Part shown: positions 35,696 through 44,011 of the stretch, in pieces
Numbering within the stretch: the first letter of the stretch is position 1
Layout: each line of letters begins with the position of its first letter
Source of the DNA: an uncultured Lachnospiraceae bacterium
Lineage (GTDB): Bacteria > Bacillota > Clostridia > Lachnospirales > Lachnospiraceae
Reading direction: 5' to 3'
Length of the DNA stretch: 54,826 nucleotides
Assembly (NCBI GenBank): GCA_944383965.1
Contig: CALWRQ010000004.1
Coordinates: 1 to 54,826 of the forward strand
Translations under genes and position numbers: made by a program
The notes under the pieces: generated by a model
What the model saw: the letters and a program-made list of their open reading frames with translations, nothing else
Told to the model about the DNA's origin: nothing
Database searches by the model: none

Positions 35696-35724
35696 TTTTT
35701 AACACATTCTATTTTTTATGTCAA
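35696..35724 (-). promoter_or_regulatory. Promoter of the molybdenum-enzyme operon
   Basis: Perfect TTGACA -35 (35719-35724), 17-bp spacer and TAAAAA -10 (35696-35701) on the minus strand. It gives a leader of about 75 bases before the [2Fe-2S] subunit gene. No riboswitch-like fold is evident in the leader. Confidence 0.65.
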
Positions 35725-35777
35725 TACTGCCCAAAGTATTCTTTTTGATCTTTTTATTTTTTGTGAAAAATGCAACA

Positions 35778-35823
35778 AAATATCCCTTTGGAGTTGTCAG
35801 TTTTTTTCTCCAAAGGGATATTT
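35778..35823. terminator. 16-bp perfect inverted repeat downstream of the TetR gene
   Basis: AAATATCCCTTTGGAG (35778-35793) and its exact complement (35808-35823) flank a T-rich 14-base loop. It lies 20 bases after the TetR-family stop. On the minus strand the stem is followed by TGTTGCATTTTTC, a fair U tract. I read it as the terminator of the phosphatase-HD/TetR transcript; a protein-binding role is possible. Confidence 0.6.
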
Positions 35824-35842
35824 ATAATTTTGCATAACCTTG

Positions 35843-36526
35843 TTATTTTACACAATTCTGCGAACTGCCTGTTCTTTCTTCTCCCGTTTCCGCTCTGCTG
35901 AATCCGTCGATCGCCCACATGCAGCTGCGGCGGATCTCCTGCCGGACCCACTCCGGAACCACACCGTTCTCCGGGATATCTATATAGGGAGCGATCAGTC
36001 CCTTATGCTCTCCGAAAGCGATGATGCCGCCGTTGATAAAACGGCTCATCACTCTGGCCTTGGCTTCATCCACAGGAGCCAGTACCTGCAGCAGGCTGGC
36101 CATCACTCCTTCCTGACGGTTGAATACCTCCTCCGTCAGTATTTTTCTGCTGTCCGGGCCTCCTTCTTCTCTGTAGATCATGGCTAAGGTAGTCCGATAA
36201 CGCTTTTCAAAAGCTGTCTCAATCTGAATATCGATCAGTTCCAGCAGAAACTTTCTGGCGTTTTCACGGGTCATCTCGCCCCGCCTGAAGCATTCCTCAA
36301 TCCTGGAATAGGATGGACTGTAATACTCCCGGATTTTTTCCAGAAGGTATTCCAGACAAGCTGCATACAGACATTCCTTGTTGGTATAATGAAACGCAAT
36401 GGCCGACAGGTTCACGCCTGCTTCTGACGCAATCATCCTGGTGGATGTTCCCGCATAGCCATACTGCGAAAAAAGCCGGATCCCGGCCCGGATCAGTTTT
36501 GATTTCGTATTGTTCTTCTCTTCCAT
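35843..36526 (-). CDS. TetR/AcrR-family transcriptional regulator
   Basis: Repressor-type regulator of 227 residues. The N-terminal helix-turn-helix reads KLIRAGIRLFSQYGYAGTST and EAGVNLSAIAFHYTNKECLY. The ligand-binding half, with MSRFINGGIIAFGEHKGLI, resembles the CerR-like C-terminal domain. I choose the ATG at 36526, with GGAGG seven bases upstream. It follows the phosphatase-HD gene by 30 bases and lies upstream of, and in the same direction as, the molybdenum operon. It probably controls that operon in response to the aromatic acid, a CoA ester or a related ligand (inference). Confidence 0.88.
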   Translation of the reverse strand: MEEKNNTKSKLIRAGIRLFSQYGYAGTSTRMIASEAGVNLSAIAFHYTNKECLYAACLEYLLEKIREYYSPSYSRIEECFRRGEMTRENARKFLLELIDIQIETAFEKRYRTTLAMIYREEGGPDSRKILTEEVFNRQEGVMASLLQVLAPVDEAKARVMSRFINGGIIAFGEHKGLIAPYIDIPENGVVPEWVRQEIRRSCMWAIDGFSRAETGEERTGSSQNCVK

Positions 36527-36556
36527 CCTCTCTCCTCCCTCATATCCGGCCATGCG

Positions 36557-37681
36557 TCAGCCTCCTGCTCTGCATCCGGACAGTTCCTCCGTCAGGCCGC
36601 TCACCAGCGCGCTCAGGTTCCTCTGAATGGTCACCGCCTGACGGTACTGAAGCTGATGGCTGAATTTTGCCTCTGCGGTCCGGCACTTTCCCGCACTCTG
36701 CTCAAATCGTTCTCTCAGAGAAACTTCCCGTTCTCCCAGCATCCGTTTATCTGCCAGGAACACAAGAGAGGCCTCTGTAATCCGATACTCCTCGCCCTGC
36801 ATCAGGCGATGGTGAGACCGGATAATATGGGCCACGGAAGGATATCCTTCTTTTCTCAGCATCCTTCCTCCCTGTTCCGGATGATTCCTCTCCAGCCTGG
36901 CAATGTCATGCAGCAGAGCTCCCCATCGGGTCAGTTCCGGGTCAATGTCCCAGCCCTGATTATTCAGTTCCTTTGCCCATTGGTATGCCAGCCCGGCTAC
37001 AGCCTCCTCATGGACACGCACCTGGTATGGAAGATCCATCTTCCGCTCCATGAACGACCGTTCTTCCTCATCCGGACAGATCATCGGCCTGATTCCCACA
37101 TCCTGCCCGTTTACCAGCAATTCCCCGTCTTCACCTGCCCAGATTCTCGTAATTCCTCCTGTAGGCTGGGGAATATCCATAATATCCGCCGGATCACCAT
37201 GCATCATCATGCAGATCAGCCCCCGGATCACTCCGCTGTGGCTGACCAGGGCAATATCTCCTTCCGTTTGTTTCAGAATCCGCTGTATCGCTCCGTACAG
37301 CCGGATTCCCCCCTGATAAAACGACTCACCTCCGGGAGGAGGAATGAGCCCCAGGCACTTTCCCCTTTCCTCATAGAGGTCCGGATATTGTTTCTTTATC
37401 TCGTCAAAGGGCAAGCTTTCCCATCTGCCTGCATCCATTTCGATCAGGTCCCCGTCAATCTCCAGCAGGCCTTCTGCTCCCGCGATCGTTTCCCCTGTCC
37501 GACAGCATCTGGACAGCGGACTGGAAATGATCCGCTCTACCGGATGACCGGCAAACCAGCTTCTCAGTTTTTCTGCTTCCTTCTCCCCGGCCCGGCTCAG
37601 GGGAAGATCCGTTCTTCCCAGACAGCAGCTTTTTCCTCCATTGTCTGCGCGTCCGTGGCGCACCAAATACACTGCTCTCAT
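36557..37681 (-). CDS. Histidine phosphatase-HD domain fusion protein
   Basis: A 374-residue fusion. Residues 1-190 are a histidine phosphatase (phosphoglycerate-mutase superfamily): VYLVRHGRADN with the catalytic His, SSPLSRCCRTGETI, and the second His in ALVSHSGVIRGL. Residues about 215-330 are an HD phosphohydrolase-like domain: ALLHDIARLERNHPEQGG and HIIRSHH. Both active sites look intact. Such phosphatase and HD domains are sometimes fused or adjacent to MocA-like transferases near molybdenum hydroxylases, so a link to cofactor nucleotides is plausible, but I cannot name a substrate. The ATG at 37681 has GGAGG upstream. Confidence 0.85.
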   Translation of the reverse strand: MRAVYLVRHGRADNGGKSCCLGRTDLPLSRAGEKEAEKLRSWFAGHPVERIISSPLSRCCRTGETIAGAEGLLEIDGDLIEMDAGRWESLPFDEIKKQYPDLYEERGKCLGLIPPPGGESFYQGGIRLYGAIQRILKQTEGDIALVSHSGVIRGLICMMMHGDPADIMDIPQPTGGITRIWAGEDGELLVNGQDVGIRPMICPDEEERSFMERKMDLPYQVRVHEEAVAGLAYQWAKELNNQGWDIDPELTRWGALLHDIARLERNHPEQGGRMLRKEGYPSVAHIIRSHHRLMQGEEYRITEASLVFLADKRMLGEREVSLRERFEQSAGKCRTAEAKFSHQLQYRQAVTIQRNLSALVSGLTEELSGCRAGG

Positions 37682-37720
37682 TGAAGCCCTCCTCTCCTGA
37701 CGATTTCATCTGATTGTTTG

Positions 37721-37749
37721 ATTGTAGCACGCCTGTCCAAAAAACACAA
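37721..37749 (-). promoter_or_regulatory. Promoter of the phosphatase-HD/TetR transcript
   Basis: TTGTGT (37744-37749), 17-bp spacer and TACAAT (37721-37726) on the minus strand. Confidence 0.5.
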
Positions 37750-37839
37750 CTTTCATTCGTTTTATTGTACAGAAATATGTAAATTGCACAATTTCCATCC
37801 TGCTTTTTTGTCTGAATCGGAAGGAATCCGGAGAAATTC

Positions 37840-37868
37840 TTGACAGTGGTTTCTGCCAGGTATAGGAT
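37840..37868 (+). promoter_or_regulatory. Promoter of the transglutaminase-like gene
   Basis: Perfect TTGACA (37840-37845), 17-bp spacer and TAGGAT (37863-37868), about 95 bases before the start codon and divergent from the phosphatase-HD promoter. Confidence 0.6.
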
Positions 37869-37962
37869 AAAAGATACCACAATCATTTCTGCAGAAGTCA
37901 TTTCCGCTCCTTATCCTGTGTTTTCCTCCCCATATCTTTTGATCACAGACAGGAGGAATCCC

Positions 37963-38637
37963 ATGAACAGAACACATCTTATTTCCGGTCTTATAGCCGT
38001 TTCCTTATTTTTTGTATCCGAAACCCATTCCGTTTACGCTGCCTCCGATTCCCGGTATGAATCATTCCTCTCCGCCGCAGAAAGCTATGAAGCAGGGGAG
38101 GCTCTGTCCTTTGAAAGCAGGGAGGATTTTCTTTCTTTTGTCAGCTGGTATCTGACTCAGTATCGTCTGGAAGACATGGCTGCATCTGATTATCGTATGA
38201 TGAACGGACAGAGCCGGCTTGACGAAAACCGGCTGTATGACAGAGAACAGCTGAAAAGAAAGATTCTTCATTCCTTTTCTCCTCTGTCCGGTTCCACGGA
38301 TGAGGAAAAAATTGAGCACGCCTGCCGTCAGATCCGTTCTCTTCTGCTTTATGATCCCCGATCCTGCCATTTCTCCATGACACAGGCACTGGATTCCGGA
38401 ATGGGCGTATGCTGGCATTTCGCCAAGATTGCAGCCGTGCTCCTGGAAGAATCCGGCATCCGCACCGATCTCATATACGGCAGCATGCAGGGAATCGGCC
38501 ACCTCTGGCTCTCCTGCCGGACAGAATCAGGAACTGTATGGGCTGACCCCCAGACCGGAATCATCCGCTCCTCAGATCTGCACTTCTATCTTCCTGCTCC
38601 CTATCTGTCTTTGGACAGCTGTCTCTCAGAAGACTGA
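37963..38637 (+). CDS. Secreted transglutaminase-like protein
   Basis: Exported protein of 224 residues. A signal peptide (ISGLIAVSLFFVSETHSVYA) is probably cut after residue 26. The C-terminal half has the transglutaminase/protease triad: Cys in GMGVCWHFAKIAAVLLEESG, His in GIGHLWL and Asp in VWADPQTG. The N-terminal part is helical and unassigned. AGGAGG lies five bases before the ATG at 37963. The domain may cleave or cross-link surface peptides; the substrate is unknown. It is followed by a Pro/Lys-rich secreted protein. Confidence 0.85.
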   Translation: MNRTHLISGLIAVSLFFVSETHSVYAASDSRYESFLSAAESYEAGEALSFESREDFLSFVSWYLTQYRLEDMAASDYRMMNGQSRLDENRLYDREQLKRKILHSFSPLSGSTDEEKIEHACRQIRSLLLYDPRSCHFSMTQALDSGMGVCWHFAKIAAVLLEESGIRTDLIYGSMQGIGHLWLSCRTESGTVWADPQTGIIRSSDLHFYLPAPYLSLDSCLSED

Positions 38638-38764
38638 CCTGTCGTCTCTCTGCTCTGTTTTGCCCTTGAACATGTGGAAAATCCCCATGGTATATGTTAA
38701 AATGGATCTGCAGGGAACAAACGATACGAACTCAATATACGTGAAGCATCAAGGAGGAATGATT

Positions 38765-39304
38765 ATGAAAAGAAATGTTAAAATCGTCATATCCGCAGTT
38801 TCTCTTGCTGCTGCCGGACTTCTGGGATTCTATGCAGGAAAGTCTTCCGTTTCACAAAACGTCTCTTCTGTATCCGTGACTTCATACGCAGAAGCAGAAG
38901 AATCTCAGCCGTCGGAGCCGGAGAATCCTTTAACAGATTTTTCCATCGCCGCATTTGCAGAAGCAGCTGAAGCCCCTGCTGCAGACTCTCCTGCTGCTCC
39001 CGAACCGAAACAGGAACATATGAAAAATGATCCGGCACCGGAAAAGCCTGCTCCTGGAGCTCCCGAAATAAAGCAGAAGCCCGGGGAAACGGCAGCTGCA
39101 CCCGGAAAGCCCGTTGCGCCGAAACCGGAGGAACCGAAACGACCCGATGCCGTCGAAGCTATGAAGCCAAAAAAGCCGGAGGGGCCTGGGGCTGGTGCTC
39201 CAAAACCGGCAGAAGGACCGGCCGCCGGGCAGAAAAAACCGGAAGGACCCGGAGCCAGAGCAGAGAAAGCAGTCAAGGCACCTGTACCGGTCCGGCCTTT
39301 ATGA
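38765..39304 (+). CDS. Pro/Lys/Ala/Glu-rich exported protein
   Basis: A 179-residue protein with an N-terminal hydrophobic segment (IVISAVSLAAAGLLGFYAGK) acting as a signal anchor or signal peptide. Residues about 60-179 are low-complexity and made mostly of Pro, Ala, Lys, Glu and Gly, with loosely repeated units such as KPEGPGA, PAEGPAA and KPEEPKRP. There is no LPxTG sorting signal and no folded domain that I recognise. AAGGAGG lies seven bases before the second of two ATGs (38765). It resembles wall-spanning spacer regions. Function unknown. Confidence 0.7.
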   Translation: MKRNVKIVISAVSLAAAGLLGFYAGKSSVSQNVSSVSVTSYAEAEESQPSEPENPLTDFSIAAFAEAAEAPAADSPAAPEPKQEHMKNDPAPEKPAPGAPEIKQKPGETAAAPGKPVAPKPEEPKRPDAVEAMKPKKPEGPGAGAPKPAEGPAAGQKKPEGPGARAEKAVKAPVPVRPL

Positions 39305-39320
39305 TCTTCGTTACATTCAG

Positions 39321-39355
39321 ACAGGGGAAATGGAATTCCATTTCCCCTGTTTTTT
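39321..39355 (+). terminator. Strong intrinsic terminator
   Basis: ACAGGGGAAATGGAA and its perfect complement form a 30-bp uninterrupted palindrome (39321-39350) followed by TTTTTT. It ends the exported-protein transcript and lies between convergent genes. Confidence 0.85.
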
Positions 39356-39368
39356 CTGCAGTTCTTTT

Positions 39369-40646
39369 TTATTCCCTGTTCTCTCCCAGCCATTCCCTGA
39401 GATAGAACTCTTTCTTTTTCTGAAAATCCGGATTTTTCACCTGCAGCGACGGGTCGGAAAGGATCGCCTCCACTGTTTTTTCCGCTACCCGAGCTGTCCG
39501 GAAATAAGCGTTCTCTTCATCTCCCACGGAAAATACGGCACTGTGAATCCTTCCCTCAGCACCGGAGAACCCAAACTGCACCGCCGGAATCAGATATCCC
39601 AGGTCTCCTATATCTCCCGATGCTCCGGACACCACATTTTTCACAATCTGATCCTCTCTGCAGAGTTCCAGCATCTGCCGGTGAACTACCTCCGTGATCT
39701 CCTGAGACTGGGCAAACGGCATATATCCGGTTGTATTGATGATCTCTGTTTCAATTCCAAGTGCCTCACCGCAGTGAGTCACACAGCGGTCAAATTTCTC
39801 TCCTGCCTCCAGCAGATATTCCAGAGTATTGGCACGGATATAGGTCTCCAGCACCGCCTGCTCCGGGATCACGTTTACCGTTCCTCCGCAGGAAGTAAGC
39901 ACCGGATGAAGCTTCAGCCCTGCCTCCGGCGGAAGCTGGTCCTTGAGATAGGCGATTCCGTCCATAGCCAGACTGGCTCCATGAAGGGCGTTCCGTCCCA
40001 GATGAGGAGCTGCCCCGGAATGAGACGCCTTCCCGCGGAAGATGACCTTTTTCACCATAAAGCCTGCCAGAGTAGAATTGATGTCAAACAGAGGACCGCC
40101 GCTGTCTCCGTTAATATGCATGGAGATCACGCAGTCCACATCATCAAATACTCCCTTCGAGATCATATCCTGTTTTCCGGAAAAATAGCGGATCTTCCCC
40201 TCTTCTTTCAGCTTTGCTCTCGTTTCAAAATCAATGAATTCCTCCGCGGGGGCAGCAATAAAGCTGACCTGTCCTCCGGTTTTTTCTGCAATTCCCCGCT
40301 CCTTCAGTCTTTTCAGCACACAGGCCATCACGGCCGTCTGTATGCTGTGACCGCAGGAATGAAACGGATACGCATTCTCTCCGTCTCTCACCTCCAGGGC
40401 ATCCATATCCGCTACCAGCGCAATATGGTATCCCCCTTTTTTTCCGATGGAAGCTTTGATTCCGGTAACAGACAATCCCTTTTCAAAAGAAATTCCGTTT
40501 TTTTCAAAAAAATCCTCAAGGATCCGGGCGGATTTCACCTCCTGGAATCCCAGCTCCGGACACGCAAAAAGAGCGTGTCCCAGTTCCAGCAGTTCTTCCC
40601 TTTCCCGTTCTGTCCAGCTTCCCAATCCCTTCTCCTCTGTATTCAT
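39369..40646 (-). CDS. M20-family amidohydrolase (AbgA/AbgB-like)
   Basis: Zinc-dependent amidohydrolase of 425 residues in the peptidase M20 family, which removes acyl or amino-acid groups from amides. It contains HALFACPELGFQE, the metal-binding LVADMDALEV and HSCGHSIQTAVMA, the general-base region FIAAPAEEF, and GKASHSGAAPHLGRNALHG. The later GASGDIGDLGYL resembles p-aminobenzoyl-glutamate hydrolase subunits, but the substrate is open. I use the ATG at 40646, with GGAGG seven bases upstream. It follows the UvrA paralogue by 30 bases and is probably the last gene of that unit. Confidence 0.87.
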   Translation of the reverse strand: MNTEEKGLGSWTEREREELLELGHALFACPELGFQEVKSARILEDFFEKNGISFEKGLSVTGIKASIGKKGGYHIALVADMDALEVRDGENAYPFHSCGHSIQTAVMACVLKRLKERGIAEKTGGQVSFIAAPAEEFIDFETRAKLKEEGKIRYFSGKQDMISKGVFDDVDCVISMHINGDSGGPLFDINSTLAGFMVKKVIFRGKASHSGAAPHLGRNALHGASLAMDGIAYLKDQLPPEAGLKLHPVLTSCGGTVNVIPEQAVLETYIRANTLEYLLEAGEKFDRCVTHCGEALGIETEIINTTGYMPFAQSQEITEVVHRQMLELCREDQIVKNVVSGASGDIGDLGYLIPAVQFGFSGAEGRIHSAVFSVGDEENAYFRTARVAEKTVEAILSDPSLQVKNPDFQKKKEFYLREWLGENRE

Positions 40647-40676
40647 CTGCATCCTCCTCGCTGTTCTGCTTTTCTT

Positions 40677-43175
40677 TCAGTATACACCGAAGCCGGATGT
40701 TTTCACAAGATATTTTCCTGTTATGCTGTAAGGCGAACGGGCAATCTCCTCCGGGGTTCCCGCCGCCACGATCCGCCCTCCTTCTTCTCCTCCTCCCGGT
40801 CCCATATCAATGATATAGTCCGCGTTTCGGATCACATCCAGATCATGTTCTATGACAACAACCGTGGCTCCTTTTTCCATAAGAGCCTGAAATACCTTCA
40901 AAAGCGTCTGCACGTCCAGGGGATGGAGACCGATAGTCGGTTCATCAAATATGAATACCGTATCCTCCTGTCCTCTTCCCATTTCTCCGGCCAGCTTCAG
41001 ACGCTGTGCTTCGCCTCCGGACAGGCTGGGCGTCTCTTCTCCAAGAGTGAGATATCCCAGTCCCAGTTCCTCCAAAACCTTCAGGCGCTGGGAAATCTGC
41101 CTCATACCGCTGCAGAATCTCCCGGCTGCTGATACATCCATAGCCATAAGCTCCGGCATGGAACAGGACTCTCCCTTCCCGTTTTCATACCGTACCTGTC
41201 CCGCCTCTTTCCCGTATCTGGAACCCTTGCAGTCCGGACAGGGAACCTCCACATCCGGCAGAAACTGAATATCCAGGCTGATCGTTCCCGTCCCGTCACA
41301 TACCGGACAGCGAAGCTTTCCCGTGTTGTAGGAAAAGTCCCCCGCCTTCAGCTTCATGGCCTTTGCATCCTCTGTTTTCGCAAACACTTTTCTCAGTTCA
41401 TCATGCACGTTGGCATAGGTGGCTACTGTGGACCTCACATTCACTCCGATGGGTGTGGCATCTATGATCTTCACATGACGGATCCCGGGAGCCTCTATGG
41501 ACTTTACATGAGGCGGCAGAACCTTTCCTGCTGTTACCGCCTCAAGAGCAGGCGCCAGGCTTTCCAGAACCAGAGTGGTTTTTCCTGATCCGGAGACCCC
41601 TGTGACTACCGTCAGCCGTCCTTTGGGAATGTCCGCCTTCAAAGGCTTAACCGTATGGATCTCTCCCGCAGAAAGGCGGATCCGGCCCCCATCAAACAGC
41701 TCTTCTCCGGCCACTCGCTGTCTCCTTGGCCCTTTTCCGGACAGGAATGGCCCGATCAGAGACCGATCGTCTCTCATCAGCTGTTCCGCTGTTCCTTCCG
41801 CAATGATCCTTCCTCCAAAAGCTCCGGCTCCCGGCCCCATCTCAATCAGCCAGTCTGCCTCCGCCAGGACCTGGATATCGTGATCCACCAGCACCACAGA
41901 ATTGCCGTCAGCAATCAGATCTCTCATCACTCCGGTCAGCCCTCTGATATTGGACGGATGGAGACCGATGGAAGGTTCATCCAGCACATACAGAACTCCT
42001 GTGGTCCTGTTTCTGACCGCCCTGGCCAACTGCATTCTCTGACGTTCCCCTGTAGAAAGGGTGGACGCGGCACGGTCCAGGCTCAGGTATCCCAGTCCCA
42101 GCTCCATCAGCCGCTCCGCTCCTGTCAGAAAAGACTGGCAAATGCTGTCCGCCATCGGTCTCATCTCTTCCGGAAGGCTTGCCGGCACTCCCTCTACCCA
42201 TGTTTTCAGGCTGGAAAGAGGCATACGGCATACCTGATCCAAAGACTGTCCTCTCAGTCTGGGAGCTCTGGCTGCCTCACACAGTCTGGTCCCTCCGCAG
42301 TCCGGGCAGACATCCTCCTGCAGAAATTTTTCCACCCGCTTCATACCTTTTTCATCCTTCACCTTTGCCAGCGCATTTTCCACGGTATATACTGCATTAT
42401 AATATGTGAAATCCAGCTCTCCCGCCTGATTCGAGCTTTTGGCTTTGTAGAAAATATGTTTTTTTACAGCCGGACCGTCAAACACGATCTCCTTTTCCTT
42501 TTCCGTAAGCCGGCAGAACGGCACATCCGTCCTCACTCCCATCTCCCGGCACACATCCGTCATCAGGGACCACATGAGAGAATTCCAGGGCGCCACCGCC
42601 CCCTCTTCGATGGTTAAAGACTCATCCGGTACGAGAGAAGCCCGGTTCACCCTGCGCACAACCCCCGTACCGTCGCAGGTGCGGCATGCCCCCCGGCTGT
42701 TGAATGCCAGTTCTTCCGCCGAAGGAGGGAAAAATTCCGCTCCGCAGTCCGGGCAGATCAGTTTTTTCCCCGCCGCTGCCAGCAGGGTGGGCGGATGCAT
42801 ATGGCCATTGGGACAGCGATGGCTGGCCAGTCTGGAAAATATCAGCCGGAGACTGTTCAGCAGCTCCGTTCCTGTGCCGAAGGTACTTCGGATCCCGGGA
42901 ATCCCCGGACGCTGGTGCAGGGCAAGCGCAGCCGGCACATGGAGCACCTGATCCACCTGGGCCCTGGGCTCCTGAGACATCCGTCTCCTGGTATAGGCAG
43001 ACAGGGCATCCAGGTAACGCCTGGATCCTTCCGCATACAGCACTCCCAGCGCCAGGGAGGATTTTCCCGATCCGGATACTCCGGCAATTCCCACAATCTT
43101 ATTCAGCGGAATATCCGCATCCACATGTTTCAGGTTGTGCACCCGGGCCCCCCGGACCACGATCTTTTCTATCAT
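40677..43175 (-). CDS. UvrA paralogue (short, UvrA2-like)
   Basis: UvrA-family ABC ATPase of 832 residues, over 100 shorter than normal UvrA. It has two ATPase cassettes: Walker [14 protein letters not shown] near residue 33 with signature TLSTGERQRMQLA, and Walker A GVSGSGKTTLVLE with signature LSGGEAQRLKLAGEMG. Zinc-finger motifs ICPDCGAEF, GACRTCDGTG and CPVCDGTG...CPDCKGSRYG are present. The region between Walker A and the first zinc finger is short, consistent with loss of the UvrB-binding domain as in UvrA2. Such proteins are linked to DNA-damaging drug tolerance. The ATG at 43175 has GGAGG upstream. Confidence 0.9.
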   Translation of the reverse strand: MIEKIVVRGARVHNLKHVDADIPLNKIVGIAGVSGSGKSSLALGVLYAEGSRRYLDALSAYTRRRMSQEPRAQVDQVLHVPAALALHQRPGIPGIRSTFGTGTELLNSLRLIFSRLASHRCPNGHMHPPTLLAAAGKKLICPDCGAEFFPPSAEELAFNSRGACRTCDGTGVVRRVNRASLVPDESLTIEEGAVAPWNSLMWSLMTDVCREMGVRTDVPFCRLTEKEKEIVFDGPAVKKHIFYKAKSSNQAGELDFTYYNAVYTVENALAKVKDEKGMKRVEKFLQEDVCPDCGGTRLCEAARAPRLRGQSLDQVCRMPLSSLKTWVEGVPASLPEEMRPMADSICQSFLTGAERLMELGLGYLSLDRAASTLSTGERQRMQLARAVRNRTTGVLYVLDEPSIGLHPSNIRGLTGVMRDLIADGNSVVLVDHDIQVLAEADWLIEMGPGAGAFGGRIIAEGTAEQLMRDDRSLIGPFLSGKGPRRQRVAGEELFDGGRIRLSAGEIHTVKPLKADIPKGRLTVVTGVSGSGKTTLVLESLAPALEAVTAGKVLPPHVKSIEAPGIRHVKIIDATPIGVNVRSTVATYANVHDELRKVFAKTEDAKAMKLKAGDFSYNTGKLRCPVCDGTGTISLDIQFLPDVEVPCPDCKGSRYGKEAGQVRYENGKGESCSMPELMAMDVSAAGRFCSGMRQISQRLKVLEELGLGYLTLGEETPSLSGGEAQRLKLAGEMGRGQEDTVFIFDEPTIGLHPLDVQTLLKVFQALMEKGATVVVIEHDLDVIRNADYIIDMGPGGGEEGGRIVAAGTPEEIARSPYSITGKYLVKTSGFGVY

Positions 43176-43195
43176 CCTTTCCTCCTCGCAGAAGC

Positions 43196-43675
43196 TCACA
43201 TGTTTCTGGAAATCACAACGCGGAATATTCCCAGAAGCAGTGCAAAAACAACAGTGACCGCCATCAGTACACGGGCTACGGTCATATTCATGAACCCGCT
43301 TATAAGAATTCCTGCATAAAGCAGAAGAAACAGCGCGTAGCCGCTGAACGCCCAGCACCGCAGACCGATCAATCGGTTTCTTTCGTCATTCTCCTCCAGC
43401 CATTTTCCTTTCCCAAGCTCCGGATTCAGAAGGTACCTGCGGGTACGTCCGATCTTTACCAGGCTGGCTGCCATAAGCGCTGCTCCCGTCACCAGATAAA
43501 ACTCCGCAGTTCCCTTCCCTGCCGTATGAGAGAGGGGCGCTGCCCTTTCATACAGCAAGGCTGCCAGCACAGCCAGCGCACCTGCGAGAAAGATCATCTT
43601 TCCAGCCAGAATACGCCTTCTGCAAGTCTTTTCAAAATCTCTTTTCTGCTTTGAAAACACCGGATTTCCCTTCAT
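43196..43675 (-). CDS. Four-helix membrane protein paired with the Xre regulator
   Basis: A 159-residue polytopic protein with hydrophobic segments at about 26-43, 60-75, 108-127 and 132-154. Between segments two and three is the conserved-looking ENDERNRLIGLRCWAFSGYA, resembling DUF2178-type proteins that often sit beside small Xre regulators. It starts 3 bases after the regulator's stop, so the two are translated together. The role is unknown; membrane signal sensing for the regulator is one idea. Confidence 0.7.
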   Translation of the reverse strand: MKGNPVFSKQKRDFEKTCRRRILAGKMIFLAGALAVLAALLYERAAPLSHTAGKGTAEFYLVTGAALMAASLVKIGRTRRYLLNPELGKGKWLEENDERNRLIGLRCWAFSGYALFLLLYAGILISGFMNMTVARVLMAVTVVFALLLGIFRVVISRNM

Positions 43676-43678
43676 CTT

Positions 43679-43879
43679 TCATTCCTCCTCGTCAAATAAG
43701 AATACATCTTCGATGGCCGTTCCGAAATAAGCGGCAATCCTGTGGGCCAACAGCAAAGAAGCATTATATCTGCCGTTTTCCAGAGAGATAATGGTCTGCC
43801 TGGTCACCCCAACCGCTTCTGCCAGATCCTCCTGACGGATCTTTCTCTCCTTGCGCAGTTCCTGAATACGGTTTTTCAC
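43679..43879 (-). CDS. Small Xre-family transcriptional regulator
   Basis: A 66-residue helix-turn-helix protein consisting of a single Cro/CI-type domain: [20 protein letters not shown] followed by [15 protein letters not shown] and [17 protein letters not shown]. This is the standard stand-alone form paired with a membrane protein. It is the first gene of a unit comprising the regulator, membrane protein, UvrA paralogue and M20 amidohydrolase. Direct repeats over its promoter suggest autoregulation. Confidence 0.92.
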   Translation of the reverse strand: MKNRIQELRKERKIRQEDLAEAVGVTRQTIISLENGRYNASLLLAHRIAAYFGTAIEDVFLFDEEE

Positions 43880-43901
43880 CGTCTCTCCTCCTTCATGTAA
43901 T

Positions 43902-43939
43902 GTTTGCTTTACATTTAAAGTATAGTTTACTTTACATTT
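43902..43939. repeat. Twin 15-bp direct repeats, probable Xre operator
   Basis: GTTTGCTTTACATTT (43902-43916) and GTTTACTTTACATTT (43925-43939) are 14/15 identical and start 23 bp apart, about two helical turns. One copy fills the promoter spacer and the other lies just downstream of the -10. This is a natural operator layout for the Xre regulator. Confidence 0.65.
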
Positions 43940-43947
43940 ATTGTCAA
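43919..43947 (-). promoter_or_regulatory. Promoter of the Xre/UvrA2 unit
   Basis: TTGACA (43942-43947), exactly 17 bp, then TATACT (43919-43924) on the minus strand. It is a near-consensus promoter interleaved with the direct repeats. Confidence 0.75.
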
Positions 43948-43963
43948 GTCTGTTCTACAGAAA

Positions 43964-43995
43964 GAAAACGGACTCCGAAGAGTCCGTTTTCTGCA
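43964..43995 (-). terminator. Terminator of the DUF1294 gene
   Basis: GAAAACGGACTC (43964-43975) and GAGTCCGTTTTC (43980-43991) form a 12-bp perfect stem with a CGAA loop; on the minus strand the stem ends TTTTC and runs on TTTC. It lies 20 bases after the stop at 44012. Confidence 0.8.
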
Positions 43996-44011
43996 CCGCC
44001 TGTTTCCCTTT

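Noticed and set aside
35613..35842. Moco riboswitch upstream of the molybdenum operon
   Set aside because: The 230-base gap is explained by a promoter, a palindrome and a terminator-like inverted repeat; I could not find the multi-stem Moco aptamer pattern.
38429..38764. Upstream extension of the Pro/Lys-rich protein
   Set aside because: The frame stays open inside the transglutaminase gene, but the ribosome site and signal segment place the start at 38765.
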